Shown here one piece after another: positions 54,001 through 64,000 of a DNA stretch of 64,000 nt (position 1 is the stretch's first letter; the number at the start of each line of letters is the position of its first letter). The notes below the pieces were generated by a model, which was given only the letters and a program-made list of their open reading frames with translations, was not told the DNA's origin and did not search any database. Made by a program: the position numbers and the translations under genes. The stretch comes from Paragonimus skrjabini miyazakii (taxonomy: Eukaryota; Platyhelminthes; Trematoda; Plagiorchiida; Troglotrematidae): contig JTDE01001099.1 in NCBI GenBank assembly GCA_014338405.1, positions 18,678 through 82,677 on the forward strand, in the 5' to 3' direction.

Positions 54001-54007
54001 TAGACAT
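14613..54007 (-). CDS. Tetraspanin, three exons, 295 residues
   Basis: Join of 54007-53699, 27393-27213 and 15010-14613 on the minus strand. The product is a four-span membrane protein of the tetraspanin family, which organises receptor and adhesion microdomains at the cell surface; in flukes many members sit in the tegument (family knowledge). Visible: TM1 about 26-48, a short first loop, TM2 71-92, TM3 about 98-123, a large extracellular loop of about 124-238, TM4 about 239-268, and an acidic C-terminal tail. The large loop has CCG at 159-161, VPYSCC at 180-185, C195 and GC at 232-233, six cysteines in all, plus a possible N-glycosylation site NSS at 197. The spacing from CCG to PYSCC fits CD63-type members. 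Both junctions have GT-AG borders and matching phase. Exact subfamily and tissue are not determinable. Coding-antisense retroelements sit in the introns. Confidence 0.9.
18405..18707 (-). repeat. tRNA-derived repeat, family B, minus copy with leader
   Basis: On the minus strand: a leader of about 150 bases, then a tRNA-like part with A box TAGCTCGGCTGG (18529-18540) and a B box GGTTCAAATCG (18478-18488), then a tail GCAAATGGATCTCTTCT. The frame through it reads RSSAGRALAAFGHGGS, a peptide signature familiar from predicted trematode proteins that are really repeat. Not a functional tRNA gene: the B box is altered and there is no clean acceptor stem. Confidence 0.75.
18734..18840 (+). repeat. 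tRNA-derived repeat, family B, plus copy
   Basis: A box TAGCTCAGCTGG at 18741-18752 and a perfect B box GGTTCGAATCC at 18793-18803, followed by the same tail GCAAATGGATCTCTTCT as the minus copy. It has no leader. Directly before it lies a 26-base sequence that also borders the far side of the minus copy. Head-to-head with the minus copy. Confidence 0.78.
27213..27393 (-). CDS. Tetraspanin exon 2 (residues 104-163)
   Basis: Begins after a pyrimidine-rich tract ending in TCCAATCAG (acceptor, phase 0) and completes TM3 (IIALLFVTLFMVAMLYTYLM). It then enters the large loop and reaches the diagnostic CCG (159-161). It ends in GAA T followed by GTAAGTGA, a consensus donor in phase 1. The open frame continues upstream of the acceptor by chance, but that extension is polar and does not fit TM3, so the internal AG is preferred. 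Confidence 0.88.
27794..29342 (+). pseudogene. Penelope-like reverse transcriptase, broken
   Basis: Recognised in order: ADKGNITVIINQEGY, a GPPK box, RPIVDCTTSPTYKL, FDVTSLYTSAPV, KQTDGAALGSSVAPTVADLF, WRYVGD, and after a frame shift VYRKPTHSGRYLNF. These are the RT fingers and palm blocks of Penelope-like elements (family knowledge). In-frame stops lie at 28061-28063 and 28475-28477. The catalytic YVDD box is YVGD, and the reading frame changes just after it (about 28710). It cannot make an active enzyme. Confidence 0.8.
29250..29744 (+). pseudogene. Penelope-like GIY-YIG endonuclease, broken
   Basis: Reads CVYEIKYSEFSASYIGEKS, then a TGA at 29343-29345, then VRVAEHKR in the same frame. VYE and SYIG stand for the GIY and YIG parts; the R..EH block is the usual follow-on. 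Two cysteines normally found between VYEIK and YIG in these proteins appear as Tyr and Phe, so the associated zinc-binding site is lost. Downstream residues to 29744 are the C-terminal extension. Confidence 0.75.
31490..32040 (-). repeat. Degenerate tandem repeat, about three units
   Basis: On the minus strand, three stretches (near 32010, 31890 and 31590) share CCACGGTGGATGC / ACACGGTGTATGC type starts followed by TTTGCAGACCAATCAC-like text. Two of them are followed by GGAGGT and then AACTTTTCATCC / ATCTTTTCACC. Spacing is uneven and identity modest. The antisense open frames here reflect the repeat rather than a gene, as far as can be seen. Confidence 0.4.
47745..47929 (+). repeat. Left LTR of the gypsy element
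   Basis: Shares CCACTGAAGCCATTTACTGT, TACACTTTGTTGTGCCTCGT and CAATCAATCGGGATAA-type blocks with the right LTR, and ends near GATACAATA just before the primer-binding site. It begins TGTCATGGGA. It is longer than the right copy by two segments of roughly 20-30 bases. Confidence 0.65.
47955..48788 (+). pseudogene. Gypsy gag, broken
   Basis: Starts MSITAKDLKAILQFQQTQ at an ATG just after the primer-binding site and hits TAG at 48129. Further pieces with the expected order follow: FDSWFKQ, DETIRIL, AMTENQFTSLIYVCGLQS, LANLKHDTAM, and a zinc knuckle CWQCGEWHYVKFC (48750-48788, CX2CX3HX4C). Its partner knuckle has lost its first cysteine. At least four stops interrupt the frame. The core sequence style matches gag of trematode gypsy elements known to me. 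Confidence 0.75.
48990..49270 (+). pseudogene. Gypsy aspartic protease, broken
   Basis: Reads TQLDIASDIAIIPVGTW, where the family's active site is D-T/S-A/G: Asp is kept (49020-49022) but the next residue is Ile. After a TAA at 49161 the flap and C-terminal part resume as LLGIDWIDSLNL. It would be inactive as seen. Confidence 0.6.
49395..50000 (+). pseudogene. Gypsy reverse transcriptase, broken
   Basis: Palm blocks in order: PIIRSRRPVPHLI, then in a shifted frame STGLNAVLDTHQHPLPLP, CFAKLHLSNAYLQMEV, LLTINTHRGLYQYSRLSFG and AYLDDITIVG (YLDD at 49889-49900). The first catalytic Asp, normally in the KLDL box, is His (CAT, 49709-49711). A TAA at 49844 follows AVFQ. Dead enzyme with the second catalytic pair still intact. 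Confidence 0.8.
50314..50652 (+). pseudogene. Gypsy RNase H, partly open
   Basis: Open for 112 codons: AASSRGIGDVI, NYGQIEKEALAMIFAVKKF, RYFNLVTDHKQLLAIFG. These are the RNase H blocks that follow RT in gypsy elements. The first catalytic Asp, usually just before AAS/SS, appears missing (VTAAASSRG). It ends at a TAG after YSFAIR. Confidence 0.7.
50799..51030 (-). repeat. tRNA-derived SINE, family A, inserted in gypsy (left copy)
   Basis: Minus-strand copy: ends GGGTGATGTTCAATCTATA when read in its own sense, has body blocks GTAGTGC and GAGCTCTAATGAGAGCG, and a decayed tRNA-like head. It keeps the 5' leader TTCGGTCGTGCCTAGTGTGA shared with the 8.2 kb copy. Sits between the RNase H and integrase parts of the LTR element, so it inserted after that element. 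Confidence 0.78.
51031..51209. other. Spacer between the two inverted SINE copies
   Basis: About 180 bases of AT-rich sequence of unknown origin; not recognised as gypsy coding sequence. Confidence 0.4.
51210..51408 (+). repeat. tRNA-derived SINE, family A, inserted in gypsy (right copy)
   Basis: Most complete plus copy: GAGGTCAATGGCGCAGTGG (A box at 51219-51229), B box GGTTTAAGTCC at 51263-51273, then the body as at 7.4-7.6 kb, ending GGGTGACGTTTGAT. About 200 bases. Head-to-head with the left copy. Confidence 0.82.
51440..52496 (+). pseudogene. Gypsy integrase, broken
   Basis: Zinc-binding part HIRHPG ... CHSC, linker YIYWPGVDEELQRL, core FLIVTDALIE, FSTFGVPETIVSDN, FHPESNNQTERF, and C-terminal part FKPGHRVLIRNYRTG. 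The first catalytic Asp (normally VDFAGP or similar) is Asn (AAT, 51873-51875); the second Asp and the Glu are kept. Stops at 51933, 52098 and 52179 and a frame change near 51610 break it. Confidence 0.8.
52718..52848 (+). repeat. Right LTR of the gypsy element
   Basis: Begins TGTCAGGAACGG directly after the polypurine tract and ends near ATACAACA. Blocks match the left LTR, with internal deletions. About 130 bases, short for the family. Confidence 0.65.
53699..54007 (-). CDS. Tetraspanin exon 1 (residues 1-103)
   Basis: Opens with ATG at 54007 and codes for a roughly 25-residue cytoplasmic N terminus, TM1, the small extracellular loop, TM2, the short inner loop (RRQVN) and the beginning of TM3. 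It ends with CAG followed by GTAAGT at 53698, a consensus donor in phase 0; reading on runs into a stop after three codons. Upstream of the ATG the minus strand has TTTGCAG ending at 54022, a possible 3' splice site for a leader exon or for trans-splicing, which would leave a very short 5' untranslated stretch. That upstream boundary is inference. Confidence 0.9.
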
Positions 54008-54021
54008 AGCTTCTGGATGGA

Positions 54022-57000
54022 CTGCAAATTATCAAGTTTTGCCACGCAAGCTCTCACTGTACTTAAATTAATAGTCGGTTGACTGCGTATTAGTGTAACT
54101 GTGTGATAGAGCAAATCGTTATTCGTACTCGGCTAATTACCCGAAGTTTTAAAATGAAACGAACAAAAATGTCAGTCACTGATAGGTGGGATCGAATCGA
54201 GCTATTCGATTGGACGATTTGATACCAACGATCAATAGTGTACTGCTTAGTGTGCTGCTTGTTTTCTAATCTAAAAGCCAATGATTCCACCATGACTCAG
54301 TTCTTAAGAGAAAAGAGCACTGAATGCGTTCGTGAAAGAGAGGTGATAACTGATGGACGAATTAGATCATCGTGTTCACACCTTCAGAGTCTGACAATTA
54401 TGTGCACCATTTATTAAAAAAACCTAGTGCACTGCAACTACTTTCATACCGAGAATTATTCAACATGTTGGCACCTACTAGTTACGATTACACAGACGCA
54501 ACTTAGTATTGTCGATTTTATCTGAGTGTCAGGCGGGCAATTGCTAATCCATTGTTAAAAATCTCTCCGAGATTTATTAACTGGCAAGACATTTAACTGA
54601 AATGTCCACCAAATTAGTGACTAGCGTTGATAAAAGGAGGATTCGACAGACGGTTATTTATGGTATGTTCTACCTAGACTGCTGAAGAGTATGTTAAGCC
54701 TAGTGTTATGCTTCAACAAGCTGTGTATAAATGTAGTTAGCTGAGCTTATCAAAACTCATTCTTTCCTAAGGAATAAAATCAATGTACGTCTTAGGATGA
54801 CTACAGTTAGCAGACATTAGACTTTTATTTCACCTTTCCATGTTGTTGTTTGTTTAACGCATTCTATTTTATTCTCGTTTTACACAATGCTTTTGTTGTT
54901 TCAGATAAGCATTTTCTGACAATCTTGCAGTTTTATGTCAAGTGCACAGGTAATGCGAACTGTGGATTTTCGATTTCGTACACATTATCCAAAAATCTGT
55001 TTGCGTTTCATTGGTACAAATTTGTGAAAGTCATTTAACTATATTTTTGTACTCCATTTTGGTACACTTCGTTCAGGACAACCTAAATGAAAGTTTCAGT
55101 TGTTTCTGTAAATATATACCTCCTCTGCTTCACACTTTTTACATTACTAAGTACGTTTTTCAGTCATTTTCAGGTGCTTTCAATTATTCTCCAGTTTATT
55201 AGTACTATCCTGATAATACCTAACTTCTTCTAAGAGTCTACTGAAGTTATACCATTGTGATTTGAAAAGTCTAGATCTAACAAATGCCTACAGAAGTATT
55301 TAATGTGGTGGCTGCAATCTTCACAATTTGCGTGCGCTCAAAACCTTTTTAGTCATGATATTCAATAGCACAGTGGACATTTCCTAAAAATATTGGTTTC
55401 GTTAATCGTTGCACTCCTGTGGGCGTTTCCATGGGATGCGAAATTTCTGTTTTGGTTTATAAGCTGTAAATCGGAATGCTATGTTATATTTCTTTGTTAA
55501 GCTTCTCAAATTTCCTACTGGAATGAAAACCAAATTACGAAAGTAAATTCGAAGAAAATACTGTCTTTGAATGTTTTTTAGTTAGCTCGGTAATATATAG
55601 CAGTTTGCGGAACACGACTTGTAGAATATAAATCGTCCAAATCTTACTGTATCATTTTGAACAGCAATCTCAACAAAACTCGCTGGTTTGGTACTATTGA
55701 GGAATATTCACAATGGTTCATTACTGGTTAAAACGTAGAACATCTTTTGTCTATCACCTAGTAATAAATGTCATTTTAAACCCCAGTTTATGTAATGAAA
55801 AGGTTATCACTTAAAAAAGAATCTCTGTACCCAGGGAGTTTGGAAGAGACCGACAACAATGCAATAGTTTCTGTCTTAAAAGTCTGCAGAGCGCATTCTG
55901 TGCGACAAGCGGTCTCCTTAACAGATGACTGTTCAGTTGATCGCATGCGCAGTTGTGATGTTTAATTTGGTAACCTGTTTACTGGATTTGACAGTCGGTT
56001 GTTTATCAGCTCGTAATTAAAACTTATGAGCGATCAGTAAATAAGGGAAATGTGAAACTTTACAGGAATTATTCTCCCACTAACACGCTGAGATGACTAT
56101 TCCTTCGATCGGTTTGGTGGCTGCACTTTGCGGCTGTTTTGCGTAGGAGAGAAAGATCGTTACGCATTGCATGGTTAATCAAACTTTAAAATTCTGCTCT
56201 TATATATACAACAATTGGTGTCGCAGTGTGTTTATACTGATATTATGCCTACCCTGCAACTAGTTGTTTTGGACATCTACAGAATAACGGAAAAATTATA
56301 ATTTTTTACAGAGAACAGAGCCTGAAAAGCCTACTTCTGTGAGGGTCACAAACCTTATTCAGTCGATCGAAATTTGCTTCATAGTGTTTGGTATTTACTG
56401 CTCACAGCACAAGAAATGTGCACATGTATTTTCCGAGGTCACTTGTATGTGACAATAAGTTCACAAATCAACACAAATATGACAAGTATTATGATGAATC
56501 ACTTGAAAAATGAATGCTTGTTTGAGTACTAAAATGTGCTCTATCTACCGTCGGTACTCGAACCACATTTCGTAAGTCAGTCGTTCCATAAACATTAAAG
56601 AGCGCTCCGTTAAACTTTGAAATAAAAGTAATCTTTCATTCAGTTGGTCTTTGAGCTGGATGCGAATGAACCATTCCTTTTCCTTGAAGTGGATAAGTAC
56701 GGACTCTCGAATTGGCTGCTAGGACGTGATAAATTATACAACGAAATATGGGTGGGGCAGAAGACTAATTTCTATCGTTACTCTTAAACACAAGGCAAAC
56801 CTAGCCGGTTACCTAACTTGAGATAATAGGATGGGAAATCATTTTGATGCTTGGTCACTAAGCCAGTGGAAGATGTTTAATCTGATAGATTTATTCAGCA
56901 CAACACTGCATCTATAGCAGCTAAATATCTCAGTTCTAATTTCTGAGAAATTTGTGTCCTACTGCATCATGTTAGAGGAAACTAAAGCCAGTTGACCGGT

Positions 57001-60000
57001 AAAACGGTTCATTTCAGTATTTCTAGCCAAAGTGATCATCCGAAATCACCCACATACAACCAGCCAGTGTTTTTGTAGTCTTCTTTTGGCGCCGTTATAC
57101 ACCAGTATACGTTCTTGCTAATAAACGAGTCCGTGAACGAATTACAGTGCACTATATGGTTTAGATCCCACCTGAAGGCAAAACGCTAGTCACCAGTAAA
57201 CTAGTTTTACATCATGTCATGATGTGTCACAGGGCAAATTTGTCGAAGACTTTTGGGAAATTTTTGAAAGTTCCGCAGAATGATAGTCCAACATTCAAAT
57301 AGAAGAAATCAAATAGGAGAAAACCATAGTTCTGTACACAGAAAATAAATAGGGATTTCAGGTAGGTTGTGGCAAATCAGATTTTTGTGCTGTTTCCGTG
57401 AAATAAAGCGTGATTGTCATTTCTGGTCCATTTAGAGGACAGATGTTGGAGACCTAACCCGGAGATGTGAAGCGGAATATTCTACCAGTTAAATGTTATG
57501 TTGAGCAATGGGATAATGGAAGGACTTAGTAAAAAATCGCCTATATGAAAAAAAAGGCGAAAACGGACACTATGAGACGAGATCAATTGGAAAAATTGTG
57601 CCAGATAATTGGGTCCTTATATGCAATGGCCGGTCTTTGTCAGAGACCGAGGTCGACTGAGGTTTAGGGTTGATGAATGTTTCATACAGATGTGGTGTTT
57701 GCTGGAAGCATTGCTTCCGGTGGCTTTAGAATGACAGGGTCATGACAGCGCAGAAGGAATCCATCGGATAGACTAAATGATTGCCCTCTAGCAGGAGTTT
57801 AGCTGTTGAAAATGCGGGCTAGGTCTGTTTGGTAGGGTCACCACTAATCCCATCGCATAGTAAACATTTTGTTTACTTGGGGATGTGTCCTTTCATCCTA
57901 GGACGCAGAAATCGTTTAGTTCTACCGAAAGAAACGTCATCGCAACTGTAAGTGAAGTGATTGTTACAGTGTGAAATTGACACTTTTGCTATTGGTGTTC
58001 TAATCTTTGGGGGCTTAATGACCTAGTGCAACTGGGTAAGCGTAGAGTAGACGCATTACGCGTATATTAGATGATCCGCTTCAAGCGTCACGTTAGATAC
58101 ACCATATTGTTTTCTGCGTAGCAAATGCTCTCACACGGAACCATTTGAAGCAGGTGTTATTCGTAGAAATCCTACTTTTGGTTTACTGTAAAAATCAGTA
58201 AAACCTGTTAGGTAATCACGAGAAATCTGTGCATTACGAAAGCTTTCTATTTCGAGATCAATGATATTACGGTTAAGTATTTTTTGCTATGCAGCGAACT
58301 AAAAAACGTTTGTGCCACATAGGTGACCAGTATGAAAGTTTAACTACTGTCAATCGGCCAGATAAATGTATTGTGTACTGATCTAGGCATGAAGCCATTT
58401 TCTGTCTTTAAATATTGCTATTCAGAAATCCAAGTGTATTTTCCTTCATAAACTCATATAACAACAACAGCTTCAAACGTGAAGAATTCAGCAAGTTCGA
58501 AAAATTTCCTGCCGTCTCGTTATGTTCGGCAAAAATTAGTACATCATCCATAGGTCGTCAGCGAAACGTAATACTGTATCTGTGTATTTGATAGACAGGT
58601 AAAAATAAAATCACAAATGCCTTAGCCTTAATTAGCCCCGGTTATCGCAGTACTGTTTGTCCATTCACAACTTTTGTTCTGAAAATAAACTGTAATGTTT
58701 CCGATATACTGCGATTTTAATGGTCTTAGTATGTTGAAAGCCAGTTGACATGAATATCTTCCTAACCTAGTAACACATGTTAAAAGCACATTTAACAGTT
58801 TCAGCCTGATAACAATCCTCCGGAATGTTGCACATCTTAATCGGGCCATTCACATTGACTTCTGAAACAGGCGGGTTTACTGGCTGTTGAATATTCGCAG
58901 GTTTGTGATCAGGTAGACTCACCACTACAAAGATTGGTTATAATAGTGTCTACGTTTTTTTTATATCTGTGGCTCTTTCTATAAGTGAGGGTTCATACTA
59001 CACCTGTACGGTCAATTAACATTCTAAAAATGCACTGATGGATTCTACGACCCGTCAGAGATTTTTCTTTCCATCAACGCAAGATCGACTGTCCGATAAA
59101 ACATAAATGAAATGTAGCAGTCGATATACTTGGAATTAACATTAAGTAAAATAGACAGGAACCTAACTGAGGCAATCTGTGAGCTGTCTGGGCTCGACAA
59201 GATACTCCGAATTTTGATTAACTTGAGGCTTACTGTGAAGACCAGAGTATGTACAATGTCTTCGTGCGTGTATAGTCCCTCATTTATTGTTTGAGGACAA
59301 CAGTTGAAAAAATGTCATTTCAAATTTTTGACAACCCAACAATCTCCATTGCGTCATGAAGAACAGGTGGTTACAAGTCATAAAATGTGGATGGGACTTA
59401 AAACCCAAGGACGAAAGTGAAATATAAATACATATTTGAAGCACATGTTATTTGTTGCTTGAAGGCAGGGTTAGACTAGTAAGCATGTCCTGACAAGTCT
59501 TACGTCAGTTTTTGAGAATGTTACCGCAAAGATAACCATATTTCCCACTCACTTTCTTCTTTGGGTACCGATCTCCTGTTAGATATACAGGGTCTTTGAG
59601 TCAAAAAAATACTGGAGGAAAGGGCTACTTTATACGGCACGTCGTAGTTAATTTTTGTTTCCCATATCTCTTGGTGAGTGCATGTAATGTGGAAGCACAT
59701 GTCTAAGGGTATCATCTTTCTCCAGCTAATGTGTGCCAGCTTCACCATTCCGTTAATGTTACAGTATTACAGACCTCTACTAAGCTGGTTAAGCTTGAAA
59801 TATAGCATTGTAACTGACATGCCAGCATCAGAACATTGCTACAGAGTGTCGACTGGAACGTATACCAGTGAAACCTCACAATTCACAGCGTGTACCAAGT
59901 GAAATCAAGACCAGCAGCAATAGTATTATTATCAAACTGACTTGAACCCGTGGTAGCGTCGCATAGTGCTTCCGCTTATCCATACCACAATACAATATAT

Positions 60001-63000
60001 CCGCTACCTAGATGCTCCTTACATGCACACGGTTGTTTTCTGACTTGAATGGCTGAATCTGACAAATGGTCTGTAACATTTACACCGCGTCACTTGGTAT
60101 AACACAGTGATCTTTTTCCAATTTTATTGAATCGCAAGTTGTGGTTTTATTCATTTAATACATACAACTGGTTTTTCGAGTGTGTGTGTGCATGCATTCA
60201 CTGCAAACTCAATCACGAAAATATCTCCAGAACTGTTGGGCTGCCTAGAAGGGTCAAGTCAAGTCAAGTTCATAAAGTGCTCTATGCACCCAGAGTAGTG
60301 AAGTTTCAGCATATCTCTCTTCCCTTCGCAAACATACGTGACAGGCATGCTTCATGATTTCGCAATTTACACGCTATTTGTTAGCCACTATTCTAAAATC
60401 ACGAAAGCTCCAGGGTCCCTTGTGGAGGCAGGAACAATATCGCAACTATATATTTCACGGGAAAATTATGCGAGCGTATCATGGAATCTAGTAAAAACAT
60501 TCTAATATCCTTTTTTGTTAGTTGCTACTCTTCCTTTCGCTAATAGGCTAATCGATTTTAGTCCACAAACAAACGGGAAGGCAACAGCTAGGACAAATGA
60601 TTCACGCTTACAGAGCTTCTACAAGTTTGTATAATCCAATCGTCTTTTCAGCCGGAATATATTTTCGACTTCAAACAATCCAGTAAACAGAACATCATTT
60701 ACACCGTTATAGTTGGGTATATGGATATGATAATTTATTCGCGCCTATAACGAGGTTACTGAAGTTGTGGTTAACACGCCAGTCTCAAAAACGTGGGGAC
60801 TGGAGTGTACATTCCGGTTCGTGCGATGATAAACATCATTAATAAGCCTTAAAATGAACAAAAGTCAAGTCCAGTGCATTTTTTCACAATAGGAGAGCTA
60901 AAGACAAAGGGCCAAAACTAGTATGGATTGTGCTCCATTTTGAGCATTCAATATCCCTAAATCTCAGGCAAAACGTTCTGGTTTCTTTGCTTCTAAAATG
61001 ACGTATCCAAGCAAGTGGTCTTCTGATTCTCAATCAATTATTAGCATAGTAGCTTTATTTGACTTTCAAGCACACGCCTGCGCGGCGTGATGATGTGGGC
61101 TCCCGCTGCATTTTGTGTGTATACGGCAATGGTGCGGCCTTATATGAAGTGAAAGCATGTTGCATTTACATCTCTGTAGTAAACAGCCTTGTACATCTCT
61201 GGTCTGGAAGTTGGGATTTGTCTTTCCAGAACCTTTGAAGAAAAATAAACTTATTCAAAATTCTTATATATACGGTGTTTGGTTGTACAGTTTCAACAGG
61301 AAGTTTTTCAATATATTAAATGAATAATCAATAGTTCCGTGACGTGTCAATTTTGATAAATCTGATGGCATAAAGTGAACCTGAGATTGACCTAATTTAA
61401 AGGACATAACGGATACGGAAAGTAGTGCAATTCAAGTTTTATGATAGAATGCATTTCCACGAAAATCGGGTTGAATCTTTGAGCCGTATGATATTTTACT
61501 TGGGGTTTTTTCATTAGTCCGTTGTTCAAAACTTAGAGCATTTCGACAAGTTCATAATTTTAACGTTCACTCACTACTGTTTGTGAATAGTACGTTTACT
61601 AAGCATCTTCAGTAGAGATATGTTTAATCGTATCAAAGCGGTGGTCCCCAGTACACTGTCAGTGAAACAGCGGTAAACGCTTAGCTTGACATTAGAATTT
61701 TGGGCAGAAACCAAGGGTGCTTTCACGATGACTTCTAATGATAGTATGGGTAAAGATTACAGCTTAAAGCATTAAAATTCAAGTGTTAGCATACTTCCTC
61801 TGTAACTAAAATGCTTGGTGTGGAGATTTTGTCCAGTTGAAAAATGGACTTCAATTATGTCGATTTCTGCTCGTGCTAGACTTTCATTAATACGCTACCT
61901 CTTTCGTATGGTATCAAAATTACCAATAGTAAAAGAGAGCGACATTAATGGATCAAGCTGGAACAATGTAGCTTTACGTAGCTTTTGGAAAACATATGTA
62001 AAACTGTCACTTACAGATCCCACGACATCAAGTGGTCATTTTACAGTATTTCTAACTGGTTGTTTAATAATATGGGCTATTAAGTGGTAAAGACCGTGCA
62101 CAAGACCAGAAAGGCTTGGCAGGCGCGAGAAACTATTACCACTCGTGTTTACTTCATATGTAAAAGTAGCAGTGTATTTTTTTAGCTTACACCGCTTCGT
62201 CAAAAACTACCATAAAAGGATTTAACGCCACTTAACAACTACCGAAATTATTGACAAATGAATGATTCAGGATCATCGTATGTGACAATTAGGTTCATTT
62301 CGAACGTCTATGATTAGTAAACGAATAAGTGTGCGCAAGTGAGACCTCAAATTATGCGATCGAAGTTACCTACATAAACGTCATTAATTGGATTCAGATA
62401 GATTGAGTGCTAAAATGAAATGTTCACTCCTTATAGGCTAAAACTTGAGCAAAATGTAACCTAATTTATCAGCAGATGATTTCCTGTCATATGAAATTGT
62501 GGAACGATGCAATAACAGCATCGTTGGCCTAAAACCCTGATGGAAATGATGGTCTTGTATTGACGTAAGGATTTTTTGGCATAGTTTTACTCCACGAATG
62601 TTGGTAGCAGTTATGGAAGAATCAAATGTAGCATTGTAAAACCAAAGCTGTTAAGAAGCTCAGATAAATTAACAGCATGCGCTGGTAATTTTCTCATTCC
62701 CAATAAGCTAGCGGAATTCGGCAAGTATTTTGTGCATCGACGCCCGTACACAGTCGTCAGGAAAAGCACATAACAATCCTGTGTATAGTTAACTATCATC
62801 GATCACATTTTGTGGACCGCCGACTAGGTCACATGGCGTGTCTAGCTGCCTTTCTCGTTTGTCTTTTTCAGTTGTTTCGCTTTGGAGCAGATATACTGAC
62901 CAACGCATTTAGGTTACTGGGTTGAAATTCCCCCGCAGTGATTTGCATTTCTAGACATTTACGATTGCTTGAAATTTTTACACACACATTTTCGTGCTAG

Positions 63001-64000
63001 GTTTCAGAAAATTACACCCACAAAATGTCAACGAATGCCCCACGTTGAGAATGGATGCTAATTGCCAGAAACCGTTGGCATCAGTGAAAAGTGTGCATCA
63101 ATCGGTTGGTTAACATATTCGACAATTTGAAGAGGATTAGAGCAGGACTTACGAATAGTTAAACACAAAACATGTAATACGGATGTTATTGATGTTAAAG
63201 GTTTGTAAAAACCCAAGCCAAAGTGTAATTTTTACGATGTTTTTAGGGTTGTTGTTACTTCTAGTTACTTGACTTTTACTGAGGGCAGTATTTTATTCTA
63301 ATAAATTTACCTTTCAAAAGTTTCGTTCTAGCATATTCGGTGAAAATGTTATTTCTTAAGAATACCGTAAAACAGTTGTTGCCGAATAATCCCCCCACGT
63401 GAACAGATTATGTATCTTTAACTTACTATATTATTTATGTCCTTCGTGTTCTGATCCTACTGCCCTCCGTTAGCTCGAATAACTTCTCTCCATCAATACT
63501 AACCCGATTGGTTTCAGTGCCGCAGAAAGAAATTTTACGATGTCGCTGTGTTTAGTCTACTTTACTCGACACTGACTAAGTATTCCCAAAAGGAACTAAA
63601 TTCTAATTACAGTGTTCTGTTTATTGTGTTGTCTTTTACGAACAGACTGCTAGTAAAAAACGGTTTACTTTAATGTAGTGTTTTCAAGCAACTTTATACT
63701 GTTCTGGCAGGTTTTCTTACTGATTTGTCAGGTTTTAGCCAAATGGTGTTAAACTTGATACAGTCGCCTCCTTGTACTAACTTTATCAGAACGCAAAGAG
63801 AACATTTTATGGTACATTACACGCTAGTATTTAAAACACACGAGTTATATGAGACTGATAAATAGAGACAGACCTGGAAATGAACCCGCATACATTCATA
63901 CTACGTACCATATCATCAAAACCTAGGCAACCTAATGGGCTTGTTCAATTATTTGGGTGCAAAAACATAAGCCACTGGGTTTCAGTGAACATTAACTACT
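54022..64000. other. Upstream of the tetraspanin; no gene seen
   Basis: About 10 kb with only short open frames. A very weak integrase-like relict may lie near 60.36-60.66 kb. No promoter element could be assigned with confidence; for a minus-strand gene starting at about 54 kb the promoter would lie here, unless a further 5' exon or spliced leader is used. Confidence 0.45.

Noticed and set aside
56530..56600. Minus-strand GGTTCGAGTACC resembling a B box
   Set aside because: One extra base in the box and no A box upstream; no repeat body found.

Overview
This window looks like nuclear DNA of a flatworm, most likely a digenean trematode. Three things point there. One ordinary protein gene is split by very long introns. 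Most of the rest is AT-rich, non-coding, and littered with broken retroelements. The Gag-like peptides of the Ty3/gypsy relict and the peptide read through one tRNA-derived repeat (RSSAGRAL...GHGGS) match, from memory, sequences common in trematode assemblies. The species assignment is inference; no database was searched. There are no prokaryotic operons, rRNA genes or CRISPR arrays.

The one convincing host gene is a tetraspanin on the minus strand. It is read from three exons: 54007-53699, 27393-27213 and 15010-14613. Consensus GT-AG sites and compatible phases (0, then 1) join them into a 295-residue protein with four membrane spans. Its large extracellular loop carries CCG, PYSCC and GC motifs. 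Intron 1 is about 26.3 kb and intron 2 about 12.2 kb, so the gene fills most of the window. No other complete host gene could be supported.

Layout: 1-14.6 kb lies downstream of the tetraspanin stop. It holds eroded tRNA-derived repeats (3.1, 6.7 and 8.2 kb), a roughly 415-bp near-perfect palindrome made of two head-to-head copies of one tRNA-derived SINE (7.23-7.65 kb), and a broken piece of a non-LTR reverse transcriptase (10.3-10.7 kb). Intron 2 (15.0-27.2 kb) holds a second family of tRNA-derived repeat, again as a head-to-head pair (18.4-18.84 kb). Intron 1 (27.4-53.7 kb) holds a decayed Penelope-like element (27.75-29.82 kb), a degenerate tandem repeat (31.49-32.04 kb), and a decayed Ty3/gypsy LTR element (47.75-52.85 kb). 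That LTR element is itself interrupted by another head-to-head SINE pair (50.80-51.41 kb). From 54 to 64 kb I see only a very weak integrase-like relict.

The coding retroelements are dead. Frames are broken by stops and shifts, and catalytic residues of RT and integrase are lost. The most unusual structural signal is that SINE copies recur as head-to-head inverted pairs at three separate loci. At two of them the inverted symmetry runs a few bases past the SINE ends.
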